13,917 bases of DNA from Pedobacter sp. UBA1654 (GTDB lineage Bacteria; Bacteroidota; Bacteroidia; Sphingobacteriales; Sphingobacteriaceae): contig DCLG01000028.1 in NCBI GenBank assembly GCA_002320935.1, forward strand, positions 8,878 to 22,794, written 5' to 3'. Below are positions 1 through 7,238 of this stretch, in pieces. The notes below the pieces were generated by a model, which was given only the letters and a program-made list of their open reading frames with translations, ran no database searches and was not told where the DNA came from. Position numbers and translations under genes: made by a program. The stretch's first letter is position 1; every line of letters begins with the position of its first letter.

Positions 1-5
1 ATAGC

Positions 6-602
6 ATGACCTTGGTCGTAATATCAAGTCCGGATTTCTTTGAAGCGGAAGCAGATCAGGTAAATGCACTGTTTGCCGCTGGCATGAAGCGATTCCATTT
101 ACGGAAACCAGGTGGCAGCTTAGCGGCAGTCCATGCATTGCTTGAGGCGATTGAGCCGCAATACCTGCAGGAGGTTGTGTTGCATCAGCATCATGAACTC
201 GCTGATGGATTTAGGCTGCCTCGGCTACATTTCCCAGAGGGACTGCGGACAATTGCTGCCGACCAAGTAGAAGAACAGTTGAGCAAAGGCAGGGTTTTAA
301 GTAGCTCTATTCACCAGCTAAACGGCCTTCATGAATTAAAAGCATTTGAATACGTGTTCTTCAGTCCTGTATTCAATAGCATCTCTAAAATTGGATACTC
401 TGCAAGCCTTACGCCTGAATTCCGGCTGCCTGACAGAATTGACGGGCCCAAAGTGTACGCACTCGGCGGTGTGGATGCTTCTAAACTGGCCGTGCTAAAG
501 ACTATGAATTTGGATGGTGCTGCTGTTTTGGGCGGGATCTGGAATACCGGCGACGATCCGGTAGAGCAGTTCAACAGCATTCAGAAATCAATGACACTTT
601 AA
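6..602 (+). CDS. ThiE/TenI-like protein of the thiamine operon
   Basis: This 198-residue protein has the TIM-barrel pattern of the thiamine phosphate synthase/TenI superfamily. FHLRKP (30-35) matches the pyrimidine-side strand, SSSIHQL (99-105) the phosphate/HxL segment, FFSPVF (118-123) the next strand, and ALGGV (152-156) and GAAVLGGIW (171-179) the phosphate-binding turns. The true ThiE encoded next has IND and TTTKK motifs that are not clear here, so this is probably not the main synthase. In Bacillus TenI (a thiazole tautomerase) the catalytic His lies, as I recall, in an FGHVF segment; the matching segment here is FSPVF, without His. The role may therefore be an altered tautomerase, an accessory subunit or something else in thiazole or thiamine phosphate handling. 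The start ATG directly follows a TAG at 2-4 that may end an upstream gene, and thiE starts 26 bases downstream. The family call is firm; the function is not. Confidence 0.85.
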   Translation: MTLVVISSPDFFEAEADQVNALFAAGMKRFHLRKPGGSLAAVHALLEAIEPQYLQEVVLHQHHELADGFRLPRLHFPEGLRTIAADQVEEQLSKGRVLSSSIHQLNGLHELKAFEYVFFSPVFNSISKIGYSASLTPEFRLPDRIDGPKVYALGGVDASKLAVLKTMNLDGAAVLGGIWNTGDDPVEQFNSIQKSMTL

Positions 603-628
603 AAGAACAATCCTCAAATAAAAAAAAG

Positions 629-1264
629 ATGATTGATAAACTACATTATATATCCCAGGCAGACGATGCTGGAGACCATCTTCCGGCAATAGAGAAAGCA
701 CTTCGTGCGGGTTGCAAGTGGATTCAGCTGCGTGTTAAAGATCAACCAAGTGCAGCTATACTCAGGCAGGCTGTTTCTGCTAAGGCACTTTGTGAAGCAT
801 TTGATGCCAGGCTGATCATAAACGATCATGCTGAGATCGCTGCTGCAGTCGCTGCGTATGGCTTGCATTTAGGACTGAACGACATGCCTATCCCTGAAGC
901 CAGAGCGCTCTTGGGCTCAAAGTACATCATCGGGGGTACTGCAAACACCATCGAGCATATTCTACAGCGGATAGATGAAGGTGCTGATTACGTTGGATTA
1001 GGGCCGTTCCGGTTTACCACAACCAAGAAGAACCTGAGCCCCATACTTGGTATCGAAGGTTTTCAGCAGATCGTGGAACAGCTGCGCGAACGGCATATTG
1101 ACATTCCGTTAATTGCGATCGGTGGATTGACGATCAATGATGTCCCGCTACTGATGAAAGCCGGGCTGTATGGTATTGCAGTTTCTGGTGCCATAACAAA
1201 TGCTGCAGATCCCCTGTATACCGTTACGGGCATCAATAAGGAATTGTATGACGTTGTGAATTAA
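629..1264 (+). CDS. thiE: Thiamine phosphate synthase ThiE
   Basis: ThiE couples 4-amino-5-hydroxymethyl-2-methylpyrimidine diphosphate to thiazole phosphate, giving thiamine phosphate in the cytosol. At 211 residues it has the usual family length. Visible motifs are WIQLRVKD (31-38), INDH (64-67), GLHLGLND (78-85), IIGGTANT (100-107), the substrate-binding GLGPFRFTTTKKN (123-135), and the phosphate-binding AIGGL (163-167) and GIAVSGAI (182-189). The segment that usually reads IG(I/V)S(T/C) is IGGTAN here, a variant I associate with Bacteroidetes homologues. It lies 26 bases after the ThiE/TenI-like gene and 12 bases before thiG. The ATG follows an A-rich stretch ending in AAG with no good Shine-Dalgarno, as is common in this phylum. 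Confidence 0.95.
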   Translation: MIDKLHYISQADDAGDHLPAIEKALRAGCKWIQLRVKDQPSAAILRQAVSAKALCEAFDARLIINDHAEIAAAVAAYGLHLGLNDMPIPEARALLGSKYIIGGTANTIEHILQRIDEGADYVGLGPFRFTTTKKNLSPILGIEGFQQIVEQLRERHIDIPLIAIGGLTINDVPLLMKAGLYGIAVSGAITNAADPLYTVTGINKELYDVVN

Positions 1265-1276
1265 ACATATATAATC

Positions 1277-2044
1277 ATGTTAAAAATCGGAGATAAGATT
1301 TTCGCATCCAGGCTATTTACCGGCACTGGAAAGTTCAATAATACAGGGCTCATGCAAGAGGCACTACTTGCTTCAGCATCCGAACTGGTGACAGTGGCTT
1401 TGAAGCGTGTGCAACTGCACAACACGGATCAGGATGATCTAATGCTGCACCTGAATGCCGCACACATCAATTTACTCCCGAACACCTCAGGTGTGCGTAA
1501 CGCCAAAGAAGCGGTCTTTGCTGCGCAACTTGCGAGGGAAGCGCTGGAGACAAACTGGATCAAACTGGAGATACATCCTGACCCAAAATACCTCATGCCG
1601 GATCCCATTGAAACCCTTAAAGCTACAGAGGAGCTGGCTAAATTGGGATTTATCGTTTTACCATACATCCATGCAGATCCGGTACTATGCAAGCGTCTGG
1701 AGGATGTGGGTACCGCAGCTGTGATGCCTTTGGGATCACCGATTGGTAGTAACAGGGGCTTACGCACCATTGATTTTCTTGAAATTATAATGGACCAGAG
1801 TAATGTTCCTGTAGTGGTTGATGCCGGAATCGGTGCACCTTCAGATGCAGCAAAGGCGATGGAGATCGGTGCTGATGCCGTTTTGGTAAATACGGCCATT
1901 GCGGTTTCTGCCGACCCGGTCCAGATGGCCCTTGCATTTAAAATGGCTGTGGAAGCGGGCAGGATGGCCTATGAAGCGAAATTGGCACCTGCATTTACGC
2001 AGGCAGTTGGTAGCAGTCCTTTAACTTCTTTTCTGGATGAGTAG
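1277..2044 (+). CDS. thiG: Thiazole synthase ThiG
   Basis: ThiG forms the thiazole ring of thiamine from deoxyxylulose 5-phosphate, the ThiS thiocarboxylate and dehydroglycine, the last supplied here by ThiH. The 255-residue length is normal. The lysine that forms the substrate imine is K96 in WIKLEI (94-99). Other family blocks are LFTGTGKF (13-20), LPNTSG (67-72), [11 protein letters not shown] (151-161), [12 protein letters not shown] (180-191) and NTAIA (205-209). Its last 8 bases overlap the start of thiH, which fits translational coupling of the two proteins that form the ThiGH complex. Nothing essential appears to be missing. Confidence 0.97.
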   Translation: MLKIGDKIFASRLFTGTGKFNNTGLMQEALLASASELVTVALKRVQLHNTDQDDLMLHLNAAHINLLPNTSGVRNAKEAVFAAQLAREALETNWIKLEIHPDPKYLMPDPIETLKATEELAKLGFIVLPYIHADPVLCKRLEDVGTAAVMPLGSPIGSNRGLRTIDFLEIIMDQSNVPVVVDAGIGAPSDAAKAMEIGADAVLVNTAIAVSADPVQMALAFKMAVEAGRMAYEAKLAPAFTQAVGSSPLTSFLDE

Positions 2045-3152
2045 GTTTATCGATTTATTTGAAAGCTATAATTGGGACGATGTTAAGGCCAGTATTTATA
2101 GCAAAACGACCGCAGACGTGCAAAAGGCACTCGCAACTGAAAAGCGATCTTTGGAAGATTTCAAAGCTTTGATTTCACCTGCGGCGGCACCCTTTCTGGA
2201 AGAGATGGCTCAACGTAGCCGTCAGCAGACATTAAAACGCTTCGGGAACGTGATTCAAATGTATGTGCCCTTGTATCTTTCCAATGAATGTAACAACATT
2301 TGCACGTATTGTGGATTTAGCTACGATAACAAGGTGAAACGTAAGACGTTAAGTCCGATGGAAATTATGCAGGAGGTTGCAGCTTTAAAGGCGATGGGTT
2401 ATGATCATGTACTTTTGGTCACTGGAGAACACAATCTAAAAGTAGATGTAGCTTATTTTAAAAGTGTACTGCAACTGATCCGTCCTCATTTTGCACATAT
2501 TTCAATGGAAGTTCAGCCGCTGGACCTGGAAGAGTATGAGGTACTAAAGCCATATGGGTTAAATACAGTGTTGGTGTACCAGGAAACCTATCATAAGGAA
2601 GATTACAAGAAACATCATCCGAAAGGGAAAAAATCCAATTTCAACTATCGTCTGGAAACACCTGAACGCATTGGGTCTGCTGGAATACATAAAATTGGGT
2701 TGGGTGTACTGATTGGTCTTGAAGACTGGCGGACGGATTCGTTCTTTACAGCGCTTCATCTTAGCTTCATGGAGAAGAAGTACTGGCAAAGCAAGTACAG
2801 CATATCCTTTCCAAGACTAAGACCATCTAGTGGGGGGCTGGAGCCTAAAGTGGAGATGAAAGATCCGGAACTGGTGCAATTAATTTGCGCTTACCGCTTA
2901 TTCAATCAGGAACTCGAACTTTCCATATCTACCCGGGAATCAGAAGTATTCAGAAACAATGTTTTGAAGCTTGGCATTACCTCAATGAGTGCCGGCTCAA
3001 AGACTAATCCTGGCGGTTATGTTGTGGAGCCCGCCTCGCTGGAACAATTTGAGATATCTGATGAACGCAGTCCGCAGGAAATTGCCGCGATGATTCGTGC
3101 TCAGGGTTATGAACCAGTTTGGAAAGATTGGGATAACTGTTTGGTCCTATAA
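2037..3152 (+). CDS. thiH: 2-iminoacetate synthase ThiH (radical SAM)
   Basis: ThiH cleaves tyrosine by radical SAM chemistry to give 2-iminoacetate (dehydroglycine) and p-cresol, feeding ThiG under anaerobic-type thiazole synthesis. The 371-residue length matches the family. The [4Fe-4S] cluster motif CxxxCxxC is seen at C85, C89 and C92 ([12 protein letters not shown]). The TIM-barrel segments LLVTGEHN and MEVQPL follow. The ATG lies within the last codons of thiG (8-base overlap), and the stop is followed after one base by the thiD ATG. Using ThiH rather than the glycine oxidase ThiO means this organism makes dehydroglycine from tyrosine. Confidence 0.97.
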   Translation: MSRFIDLFESYNWDDVKASIYSKTTADVQKALATEKRSLEDFKALISPAAAPFLEEMAQRSRQQTLKRFGNVIQMYVPLYLSNECNNICTYCGFSYDNKVKRKTLSPMEIMQEVAALKAMGYDHVLLVTGEHNLKVDVAYFKSVLQLIRPHFAHISMEVQPLDLEEYEVLKPYGLNTVLVYQETYHKEDYKKHHPKGKKSNFNYRLETPERIGSAGIHKIGLGVLIGLEDWRTDSFFTALHLSFMEKKYWQSKYSISFPRLRPSSGGLEPKVEMKDPELVQLICAYRLFNQELELSISTRESEVFRNNVLKLGITSMSAGSKTNPGGYVVEPASLEQFEISDERSPQEIAAMIRAQGYEPVWKDWDNCLVL

Positions 3153-3153
3153 A

Positions 3154-3999
3154 ATGGTTATGGAGAAGCAATATAGATATCCATCAGTATTGACGATTGC
3201 CGGCTCAGACAGTGGTGGCGGTGCAGGCATACAAGCAGACCTGAAAACTTTTTCGGCACTTGGCTGCTACGGGACTTCAGCCATCACGGCAGTCACCATT
3301 CAAAATACATTAGGCGTACAGGGTATCCATAGTATTCCTGCAGAAATTGTAGCGGCGCAAATCAGAGCGGTGATGGATGATATCAGACCTGCAGCTATAA
3401 AAGTGGGCATGGTTCACACCGCATCGCAGGCGTACGTCATCTCTGAAACCATAGGTGAATATCCGGGGGTGCCGCTGATTTTTGATCCGGTTATGGTTTC
3501 TACGAGTGGACATAAACTCATTGAAGATGACACGATCGCCGCTCTGAAAGCAGGTTTGTTTAAGTCAGCGGATTTGCTGACGCCAAATCTGGATGAAGCT
3601 GCGCTACTTTCCGGCATAACAATCCTTTCTCATGATGATATGTACTCGGCTGCAAAATTGTTAGTTGATCAAGGATGTAAAGCGGTTCTGTTGAAAGGCG
3701 GACACCTTGATGGGCCGGTCATCAAAGATATATATGTTGATGCGGCAGGCCATAGTGAGGTGTTTGTTTCAGCCCATGTAAGAACCCCGAACACGCATGG
3801 CACAGGATGTACCCTTTCCGCTGCCATCGCAGCAAACCTGAGCCTTGGTCTTACACTTTTGGAAGCAATAGGCAAAGCTAAAGTTTACCTCAGTTTAGCG
3901 CTGGAGCAGGGTTGCAATGTGAAAACAGGAAATGGCTCCGGACCTCTGAATCACTCTTTTGATCCGCAATGTATGATTAAGCTAAGAATTGAAGCATAA
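3154..3999 (+). CDS. thiD: Hydroxymethylpyrimidine/phosphomethylpyrimidine kinase ThiD
   Basis: ThiD phosphorylates the pyrimidine moiety twice, making the diphosphate that ThiE uses. I choose the ATG at 3154, one base after the thiH stop, giving 281 residues; ATG 3160 is an alternative two codons later. A longer reading from 3097 would lie inside thiH and adds residues unlike the family. Ribokinase-fold motifs are [14 protein letters not shown] (16-29), [10 protein letters not shown] (110-119), TPNLDEA (143-149), LLKGGH (179-184) and the anion-hole/catalytic GTGCTLSAA (216-224). There is no C-terminal ThiE or TenA fusion. It is the last gene of the operon, with the terminator starting within its stop codon. 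Confidence 0.95.
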   Translation: MVMEKQYRYPSVLTIAGSDSGGGAGIQADLKTFSALGCYGTSAITAVTIQNTLGVQGIHSIPAEIVAAQIRAVMDDIRPAAIKVGMVHTASQAYVISETIGEYPGVPLIFDPVMVSTSGHKLIEDDTIAALKAGLFKSADLLTPNLDEAALLSGITILSHDDMYSAAKLLVDQGCKAVLLKGGHLDGPVIKDIYVDAAGHSEVFVSAHVRTPNTHGTGCTLSAAIAANLSLGLTLLEAIGKAKVYLSLALEQGCNVKTGNGSGPLNHSFDPQCMIKLRIEA

Positions 4000-4032
4000 A
4001 AAAAGGGCACGACATTGTCGTACCCTTTTTTT
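3998..4032. terminator. Bidirectional intrinsic terminator between thiD and the Thr/Gly-repeat gene
   Basis: A7-GGG at 3998-4007 pairs with CCC-T7 at 4023-4032. The inner stem ACGAC/GTCGT (4009-4013/4017-4021) closes a three-base ATT loop, with one C/A mismatch (4008/4022). The T-run on one strand is the A-run on the other, so the hairpin can stop transcription from both sides. It lies between two converging genes, as expected for a shared terminator. Confidence 0.9.
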
Positions 4033-4048
4033 ATAGAGAGATTAGGAA

Positions 4049-4606
4049 TTACATTGGAGGTATAGTTCCACCGGTTGTACCTGTAGTTCCAGTTGTACCA
4101 GTGGTTCCTGTAGTTCCAGTAGTACCGGTTGTACCTGATGTACCCATTGTACCGGTACCAGTTGTACCAGTGGTCTTACCAGGCTTTACTCTACCTTTTC
4201 TTTCAGTTGGCGGTGTAGTTGTACCAGAACCTGTTGTTCCGGTTCCAGTGCCAGTTGTTCCAGTACCAATGGTGCCTGTACCAGTACCTGTTGTTCCAGT
4301 TCCAGTGCCAATCGTTCCGGTTCCGGTTCCTGTTGTACCTGTACCAGTACCGATTGTGCCAGTTCCTGTTCCAATTGTACCTGTTCCCGTACCTGTAGTA
4401 CCTGTTCCGGTTCCAATTGTGCCGCTAGATGTACCCGTTCCCATTGTCCCGGTACCTGTTGTTCCTGTTCCCGTTCCTGTAGTTCCTGTAGTTCCTGTTC
4501 CTGTTGTTCCAGTTCCAGTTCCGCTAGTACCGGTTGATCCGGTTTGTGCAACTGCATAGTTCATTGCCAGTGCAATTATTGCGGTCGAAAAAATTACTCT
4601 TTTCAT
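4049..4606 (-). CDS. Secreted low-complexity Thr/Gly-repeat protein, function unknown
   Basis: I do not recognise a family. The 185-residue product has a clear signal peptide: MKR, a hydrophobic core over about 4-15, and likely cleavage after AVA (18-20). Residues 21-130 are almost only Thr and Gly, with seven consecutive heptads (T/I)GTGTGT at 64-112. A short basic, proline-bearing segment (TPPTERKGRVKPGK, 131-144) follows, then a second array of seven GTT tripeptides (158-178) and the tail GGTIPPM. The mature protein has no Cys, Asp or aromatic residue. Repeat codons vary widely (all four Thr codons; GGT, GGA and GGC for Gly), so the protein pattern is kept while the DNA has drifted, which argues for selection on the protein. 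No anchor or sorting domain is seen. It could be an extended surface or matrix polypeptide. The signal peptide and the shared terminator support a real gene. Confidence 0.75.
   Translation of the reverse strand: MKRVIFSTAIIALAMNYAVAQTGSTGTSGTGTGTTGTGTTGTTGTGTGTTGTGTMGTGTSSGTIGTGTGTTGTGTGTIGTGTGTIGTGTGTTGTGTGTIGTGTGTTGTGTGTIGTGTTGTGTGTTGSGTTTPPTERKGRVKPGKTTGTTGTGTMGTSGTTGTTGTTGTTGTTGTTGTTGGTIPPM
4073..4417 (-). repeat. Two coding tandem-repeat arrays: 21-bp heptad units and 9-bp tripeptide units
   Basis: Positions 4271-4417 encode seven consecutive heptads (T/I)GTGTGT (21-bp period). Positions 4073-4135 encode seven GTT tripeptides (9-bp period). Between them lie a diverged Thr/Gly stretch and the basic linker. 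The units differ at most third codon positions, so this is an old, protein-conserved repeat rather than a fresh slippage tract. It leaves long open frames on the opposite strand and in a second minus-strand frame. Confidence 0.85.
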
Positions 4607-4936
4607 AAGATTTCAATTTAAGTTTTTAATAGGTGACTGCCTTAACTACAATTTCTATTGCCAGAGGTTTCCGGTTTTGAACAATTGGGTACTTATCGCA
4701 GGATTTAGCGGGTAAGTCGTTGCACAGTAACTACAAGTACAAGGTGTAATACGGTAAGTTGATGGCTATGTGCTTATTAAGTTGCTGGTATCTAGTGATT
4801 TTTAGGTATTCTATACCTGAATTGCGGTTTTGTGAAACCAAGGTTTTTAGCAGCTGTTCTAAGCCTGCAAATTGATACAACTGCATAGAGAAATGAAACT
4901 ATATAGAATGAGATCACAAGAAACACGCATAATAAA
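4607..4936. promoter_or_regulatory. Divergent intergenic region (330 bp) with an inverted repeat
   Basis: No gene is supported here. The region separates the Thr/Gly-repeat gene (-) from the ATP-grasp gene (+), so it should hold both promoters. I looked for the Bacteroidetes -7 element TAnnTTTG with TTG at -33 and found no convincing full match on either strand. An imperfect inverted repeat lies at 4801-4821: TTTAGGTAT and ATACCTGAA around a TCT loop, with one G-T wobble. It could be an operator or an RNA hairpin in the leader of the downstream operon. Confidence 0.4.
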
Positions 4937-5791
4937 ATGTTAGGCAGGCTCAAAAATGTATTCAAGCAACAGGATGAGTTTAGCAAACGCATCAGACATA
5001 GACATCGTGTATTCTGGAGCCCGCAAAATGCAGAGGATGTACGCAACACATTAATGTCTGTTGAAGATCCGCTTGAGCGTTGGATGGATGTAAAAAATTG
5101 GCAGCGCAAATTGAGCAATAAATACAATGCTAAGCAGTTTGCCTTGAAAATGGATTGTAAAGTAGCGGATCTTTACTGGAAAGGTCGTGATGTTGAAACG
5201 ATCGACTTCAGTCGTTTACCGGATCAGTATGTTATACGGCCAACCATCGGGCATTCTTCAGGTAATGTTTTCATCATGAACAATGGTCTTAACCTATTTG
5301 ATAATCTTGTATATACCGCAAATGAAATCCGGCAGAAGCTGCAATCCAGACTTGCAGAACTGCCGAGACTGGAGTTTCTTATCGAAGAATTCCTGCAGGA
5401 GCAACCAGGTACCTACAAGGTCTTAAATGACTACAAGTTTTTCTGCTTCAATGGGGAAATTGCCAGCTGTCAGCTGATCAACAGATTGGGGCCAAAGGCA
5501 GGTTTCGGCAGTTTCTATGATGAGCATTGGAATTCGATGGAGGCTGTGCACCCAGGTTATACGCTGGTACCAGCTCAGCCAGCCCCCGCATGTTTGGAGG
5601 AAATGGTGGAACATGTAAAACGTCTCAGCCGTGCGTACGGCATCTTTTGCAGAATAGATTTTTATGCGACAACAAAGGGCGCAGTGTTCGGCGAATTCAC
5701 ACCAACGCCGGGGATGGGGGCGGGCTATAGCAAGTATGGACAAGGTTTGTTGCTTAACTACTGGGATAAATACTGTACAGGACTAGTATAA
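4937..5791 (+). CDS. TupA-like ATP-grasp ligase
   Basis: This 284-residue protein resembles the TupA-like ATP-grasp family, ligases that join a carboxylate to an amine at ATP cost and are often found in polysaccharide gene clusters (TupA is named after teichuronopeptide synthesis). Family-like blocks are NKYNAKQF (61-68), the nucleotide-binding YVIRPTIGHSSGN (98-110) with its Gly/Ser loop, IEEFL (149-153), DYKFFCFNG (165-173), RIDFY (239-243) and FGEFTPTPGMG (251-261). D241 and E253 are the likely metal-binding acids. No signal peptide is seen, so it should be cytosolic. It is first in a likely operon with the YqcI/YcgG-like, DUF1989 and glycosyltransferase genes, 79 bases before the next. 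Substrates cannot be told from sequence. The ATP-grasp call is strong; TupA subfamily membership is from pattern memory. Confidence 0.8.
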   Translation: MLGRLKNVFKQQDEFSKRIRHRHRVFWSPQNAEDVRNTLMSVEDPLERWMDVKNWQRKLSNKYNAKQFALKMDCKVADLYWKGRDVETIDFSRLPDQYVIRPTIGHSSGNVFIMNNGLNLFDNLVYTANEIRQKLQSRLAELPRLEFLIEEFLQEQPGTYKVLNDYKFFCFNGEIASCQLINRLGPKAGFGSFYDEHWNSMEAVHPGYTLVPAQPAPACLEEMVEHVKRLSRAYGIFCRIDFYATTKGAVFGEFTPTPGMGAGYSKYGQGLLLNYWDKYCTGLV

Positions 5792-5870
5792 ACCAATCAA
5801 ACAAAATAAAAAGTAAAGCTGTTCTTCTAACGCTTAATCTCAGCAATAAGTCGGTAAACAAAAGAATATT

Positions 5871-6629
5871 ATGGACATTCAAATTAAACAAAGTGATACC
5901 TATTTTCTTCCAGAGCAGATCTCTGAGCATCTGAACCCCAGAGCTTGGAAGATCAATCAGGAATTTATCCGGAAAGTAGATACCACAGAATATCCTTGTG
6001 TTGGTGCGAAAGCCGCTTTTAACACCAAACAATACAGGCTCGGTGTGTATGGCAGCATGGGTGATGAGGCAAGTACAAACGATCTTGCAAATGATTTAAA
6101 ATTGTACATCGAAGATTCACTGGGTAAAGATTGTAACTATATGTCTATGATTGCCGTGTTCGAAGATCAGGCGGAATCCGAACTGGACTTTGAACAAAAA
6201 TTGTGGCAACAGCTTCAGAAGTTGCATGATGTAGATATGGATGCAACATGGGACCCTTCGGTAAGCAGTGACCCTGCAGATGAGAATTTCAGCTTCAGCT
6301 TCAATGGTTACGCCTTTTTTGTAGTGGGCTTGCATCCGGAGGCCAGCCGCCGGGCAAGGAGATTTGGATTTACCGCAATGGCCTTTAACCTGCACAAGCA
6401 GTTCGAAGCGCTACGGGAATCTGGTGTATATGAGAAAATGAAACATACCATCAGAAACCGCGAAATGAGCTATGATGGAGGTATAAATCCAATGCTTAAA
6501 GACCATGGGCAGGGCTTAGAGGCACCACAATACAGCGGCCGGGAGGTAGATGACAGTTGGAAGTGTCCCTTTCTCAGTCGCAATATGAGCTTGTCGGATA
6601 TCGATCCAGCTATGAATCCACACCAATAG
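5871..6629 (+). CDS. YqcI/YcgG-family protein, possible heme-dependent guanidine N-hydroxylase
   Basis: The 252-residue protein has the blocks of the YqcI/YcgG family: YPCVGAKAAF (41-50), a Met/Glu segment (62-66), LANDLKLYIE (72-81), W112 and W127 with a nearby Asp-Pro (134-135), the strongly conserved-looking FVVGLHPEASRRARRF (150-165), AFNLH (171-175), NREMSYDGGINPML (196-209), and a C-terminal EAPQYSGRE (217-225) with W230 and KCPF. Relatives include GntA of guanitoxin synthesis and DcsA of D-cycloserine synthesis, which hydroxylate a guanidine nitrogen using heme; many other members are uncharacterised. A heme ligand cannot be assigned here, though H155 and the Cys residues (C43, C88, C232) are candidates. 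It lies 21 bases before a DUF1989 gene, a family with members acting on guanidine compounds. N-hydroxylation of an arginine-like substrate is inferred, not shown. Confidence 0.75.
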   Translation: MDIQIKQSDTYFLPEQISEHLNPRAWKINQEFIRKVDTTEYPCVGAKAAFNTKQYRLGVYGSMGDEASTNDLANDLKLYIEDSLGKDCNYMSMIAVFEDQAESELDFEQKLWQQLQKLHDVDMDATWDPSVSSDPADENFSFSFNGYAFFVVGLHPEASRRARRFGFTAMAFNLHKQFEALRESGVYEKMKHTIRNREMSYDGGINPMLKDHGQGLEAPQYSGREVDDSWKCPFLSRNMSLSDIDPAMNPHQ

Positions 6630-6650
6630 CAACAATCGTAATAATTAGAT

Positions 6651-7238
6651 ATGATAGAAACCATACAAAAACAAACAGGAGCAGCTTTCAAATTAAATGC
6701 AGGTGATCGTCTGAAAGTCATCGATCCCCAGGGTGAACAGGTAAGTGATATGGTGCTGTTTAATGCTTCGGACAAACGTGAAAAGCTATCGTCCGGTAAA
6801 ACCCTGGATTTTGAGAATACGATCCTGATTACCAAAGGTCATTTTCTCTGGAGCAATCGCAGCCAGAAGATGATGGAGATTTTGGATGATACCAATGGCC
6901 GTAATGATTTCCTGCTGGCACCATGCAGTCCGGAGACCTTTCAAATCCTTTACGATAATCCAGAATATCATCCAAGCTGCTTCGAGAATCTCTATACCAA
7001 TTTGGCAGCATACGGGATTGAACCCGACGATATCCCAACCGCCTTCAATATTTTTATGAATGTGCAGTTCAGTGCGGATGGTACCCTTTCCGTAGATCCT
7101 CCACAGAGCAAAGCCGGTGATTACCTGCTGTTTGAAGCTAAGATGGATCTTATTGTGGGCCTCACGGCCTGCTCAGCAGAACAATCTAATAACTGGTCAT
7201 TTAAACCTATCCAATACGAAATCATCAGATGCGATTAA
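6651..7238 (+). CDS. DUF1989 (urea carboxylase-associated family) protein
   Basis: The 195-residue sequence fits DUF1989: GDRLKVIDPQGEQVSDM (18-34), LDFENTI (52-58), the APCSPETF block (90-97) with C92, YHPSCFENL (106-114) with H107 and C110, the IPTAFNIFMNV block (128-138), SKAGDYLLFEA (153-163) and LTACSAE (171-177) with C174. The His and Cys residues suggest a metal site. Some members, the paired UAAP proteins, are carboxyguanidine deiminase subunits acting with guanidine carboxylase. Here there is one copy and no carboxylase in view, so that exact pathway is unlikely. It sits 21 bases after the YqcI/YcgG-like gene, and its last 10 bases overlap the glycosyltransferase start, implying coupled expression. 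A hydrolytic or deiminating step on a guanidine-derived compound is a reasonable guess. Confidence 0.85.
   Translation: MIETIQKQTGAAFKLNAGDRLKVIDPQGEQVSDMVLFNASDKREKLSSGKTLDFENTILITKGHFLWSNRSQKMMEILDDTNGRNDFLLAPCSPETFQILYDNPEYHPSCFENLYTNLAAYGIEPDDIPTAFNIFMNVQFSADGTLSVDPPQSKAGDYLLFEAKMDLIVGLTACSAEQSNNWSFKPIQYEIIRCD

Noticed and set aside
6..1264. Recent tandem duplication of thiE
   Set aside because: The two proteins share only the superfamily fold and differ through most of their length, so this is an old pair of paralogues, not a fresh duplication.
3097..3153. Longer thiD start inside thiH
   Set aside because: It would add 19 residues unlike ThiD by overlapping thiH, while ATG 3154 one base after the thiH stop gives the normal length.
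4186..4557. Second minus-strand open frame rich in Gln, Glu and Leu within the repeat gene
   Set aside because: It is a shifted reading of the same repeat codons, open only because the repeat lacks stop triplets, and has no signal peptide.
4101..4559. Open frame of Pro-Val repeats on the + strand opposite the Thr/Gly-repeat gene
   Set aside because: It is the mirror of ACN-GGN codons, which yield CCN and GTN with no stops on the other strand. It has no signal or start context, whereas the minus-strand frame has a full signal peptide.
4620..4936. THI-box riboswitch or other thiamine control element in the gap
   Set aside because: No THI-box core sequence was seen, and the neighbouring genes are not thiamine genes; the thi operon's leader must lie upstream of the window.
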